From the NCBI RefSeq assembly GCF_014779765.1, contig NZ_JACXZA010000001.1:1302001-1366000 (forward strand): a DNA stretch of 64,000 nt, in the 5' to 3' direction. Below, in pieces: positions 63,458 to 64,000 of this stretch (position 1 is its first letter; every line of letters starts with the position of its first letter). The stretch is from Paenibacillus terricola (GTDB lineage Bacteria > Bacillota > Bacilli > Paenibacillales > Paenibacillaceae). Made by a program: the position numbers and the translations under genes. The notes beneath the pieces were generated by a model. That model was given only the letters and a program-made list of their open reading frames with translations. It made no database searches and was not told where the DNA came from.

Positions 63458-64000
63458 ATGGCGAAGCGAAGACGCAAGGCACGCAAATCGATAGGTGAGA
63501 GCCTGAAGTACGAAATATACGGAATTTTGCTCATAACAATATCGGTCATTGCTCTCTCAGGTGAGGCGGCAGTTGGTCGTTCTTTGTCCAAGCTGTTTGG
63601 ATTATTTCTAGGCAAATATTATTTTGTAATCGCATTAATAGGCGTGTATGTTGGTTTGACGGTTATGATCAAGCGAGCATGGCCTAAAGGGTGGTCGGGC
63701 CGCAAAACAGGAATGCTTGTACTCGTCCTGGCCTTGACCTTATGGAGCTCAATAGCGGAGATTGATCGAAAATTCAATCCAGTCGATAGTGCGGTTGAGA
63801 TGAGTGCGAGCAGTATTCTGCATCAGCTCGGCAGCGATTTGCAAGGACAGCTGCTGTCACCAGAGGCACCTTCAGGGTCTGTTATGTCACGTGACATATC
63901 TGGCGGATATATAGGTGCTGTACAGTATACGATTTTGTATGCGCTTTTTGGCGTATACGGAACGAAGTTCTTGCTGCTCGTCATGTTCGCGATTTCGATT
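63458..64000 (+). CDS. spoIIIE: FtsK/SpoIIIE-family DNA translocase, 3' truncated by the window
   Basis: Only the first 181 codons are present. They begin MAKRRRKARKSIGESLKYEIYG and encode a run of hydrophobic helices (about residues 18-36, 53-70, 85-100, and two after 148) of the N-terminal membrane domain that anchors FtsK/SpoIIIE at the septum. The ATPase motor would lie beyond the right edge. B. subtilis spoIIIE follows ylzJ here, and this N-terminus is consistent with it; whether it is the sporulation translocase or a general FtsK cannot be settled from this fragment. AGAGGTGAG precedes ATG 63458. Confidence 0.88.
   Translation, partial: MAKRRRKARKSIGESLKYEIYGILLITISVIALSGEAAVGRSLSKLFGLFLGKYYFVIALIGVYVGLTVMIKRAWPKGWSGRKTGMLVLVLALTLWSSIAEIDRKFNPVDSAVEMSASSILHQLGSDLQGQLLSPEAPSGSVMSRDISGGYIGAVQYTILYALFGVYGTKFLLLVMFAISI

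Overview
The window is a stretch of chromosome from a motile, endospore-forming Firmicute. It matches the Bacillus subtilis fla/che–rpsB–polC–infB–pnp–spoVF–spoIIIE region in gene order. It departs from B. subtilis in ways that point to the Paenibacillaceae (Paenibacillus, Cohnella or a close relative): a short EF-Ts of 216 residues, a short archaeal/eukaryal-type prolyl-tRNA synthetase, dut placed next to the M16 peptidase gene, no asd between dpaB and dapG, and extra small proteins between sigD and rpsB. This assignment is an inference from gene content. Every gene I accept is on the + strand.

Positions 1-24690 are the distal two thirds of the flagellar/chemotaxis operon. The order is ylxF (5' cut off), fliK, flgD, a TIGR02530-type gene, flgE, swrD/flbD, fliL, fliM, fliY, cheY, fliO, fliP, fliQ, fliR, flhB, flhA, flhF, flhG, cheB, cheA, cheW, cheC, cheD, a small membrane protein gene, sigD, a FapA-like gene and three little-known genes. 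Many genes overlap or abut, so the block looks like one transcription unit. It ends in a hairpin terminator whose downstream arm also carries the -35 box of the rpsB promoter.

Positions 24700-33470 hold rpsB, tsf, pyrH, frr, uppS, cdsA, dxr, rseP and proS (translation, UMP kinase, ribosome recycling, undecaprenyl-PP and CDP-diacylglycerol synthesis, MEP isoprenoid pathway, intramembrane proteolysis). Positions 33470-35960 break the conserved synteny: a putative lipoprotein gene sits between proS and polC, flanked by inverted copies of a ~225 bp intergenic repeat. polC follows. A strong promoter then starts rimP-nusA-ylxR-ylxQ-infB-rbfA-nrnA-truB-ribF. rpsO and pnp each follow their own regulatory gap.

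Positions 52000-64000 hold ylxY (deacetylase-like), mlpA, dut, a 1 kb gene-free tract with two more copies of the ~225 bp repeat, the dipicolinate synthase genes dpaA-dpaB behind a possible sigma-K promoter, dapG, dapA, rnjB, a ClpP-like tepA, ylzJ, and the 5' end of an ftsK/spoIIIE gene. dapG and dapA feed the lysine/dipicolinate branch from which dpaAB draws, so the cluster joins spore-core dipicolinate synthesis to its precursor pathway.

The most interesting unexplained signals are non-coding. (1) A ~225 bp repeat occurs in four copies, each with two related short hairpins and a GC-rich C/G palindrome at one end. (2) A ~60 bp hairpin repeat (TGAAACG...CGTTTCA, ending CACCTTG) occurs in four copies, all in the same orientation and all in the gap before a + strand gene or promoter, three of them preceded by an A/T-rich hairpin. 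(3) Several leader hairpins lie before rpsB, rimP, rpsO and dapG. No tRNA, rRNA, CRISPR array, transposase or phage gene was seen.
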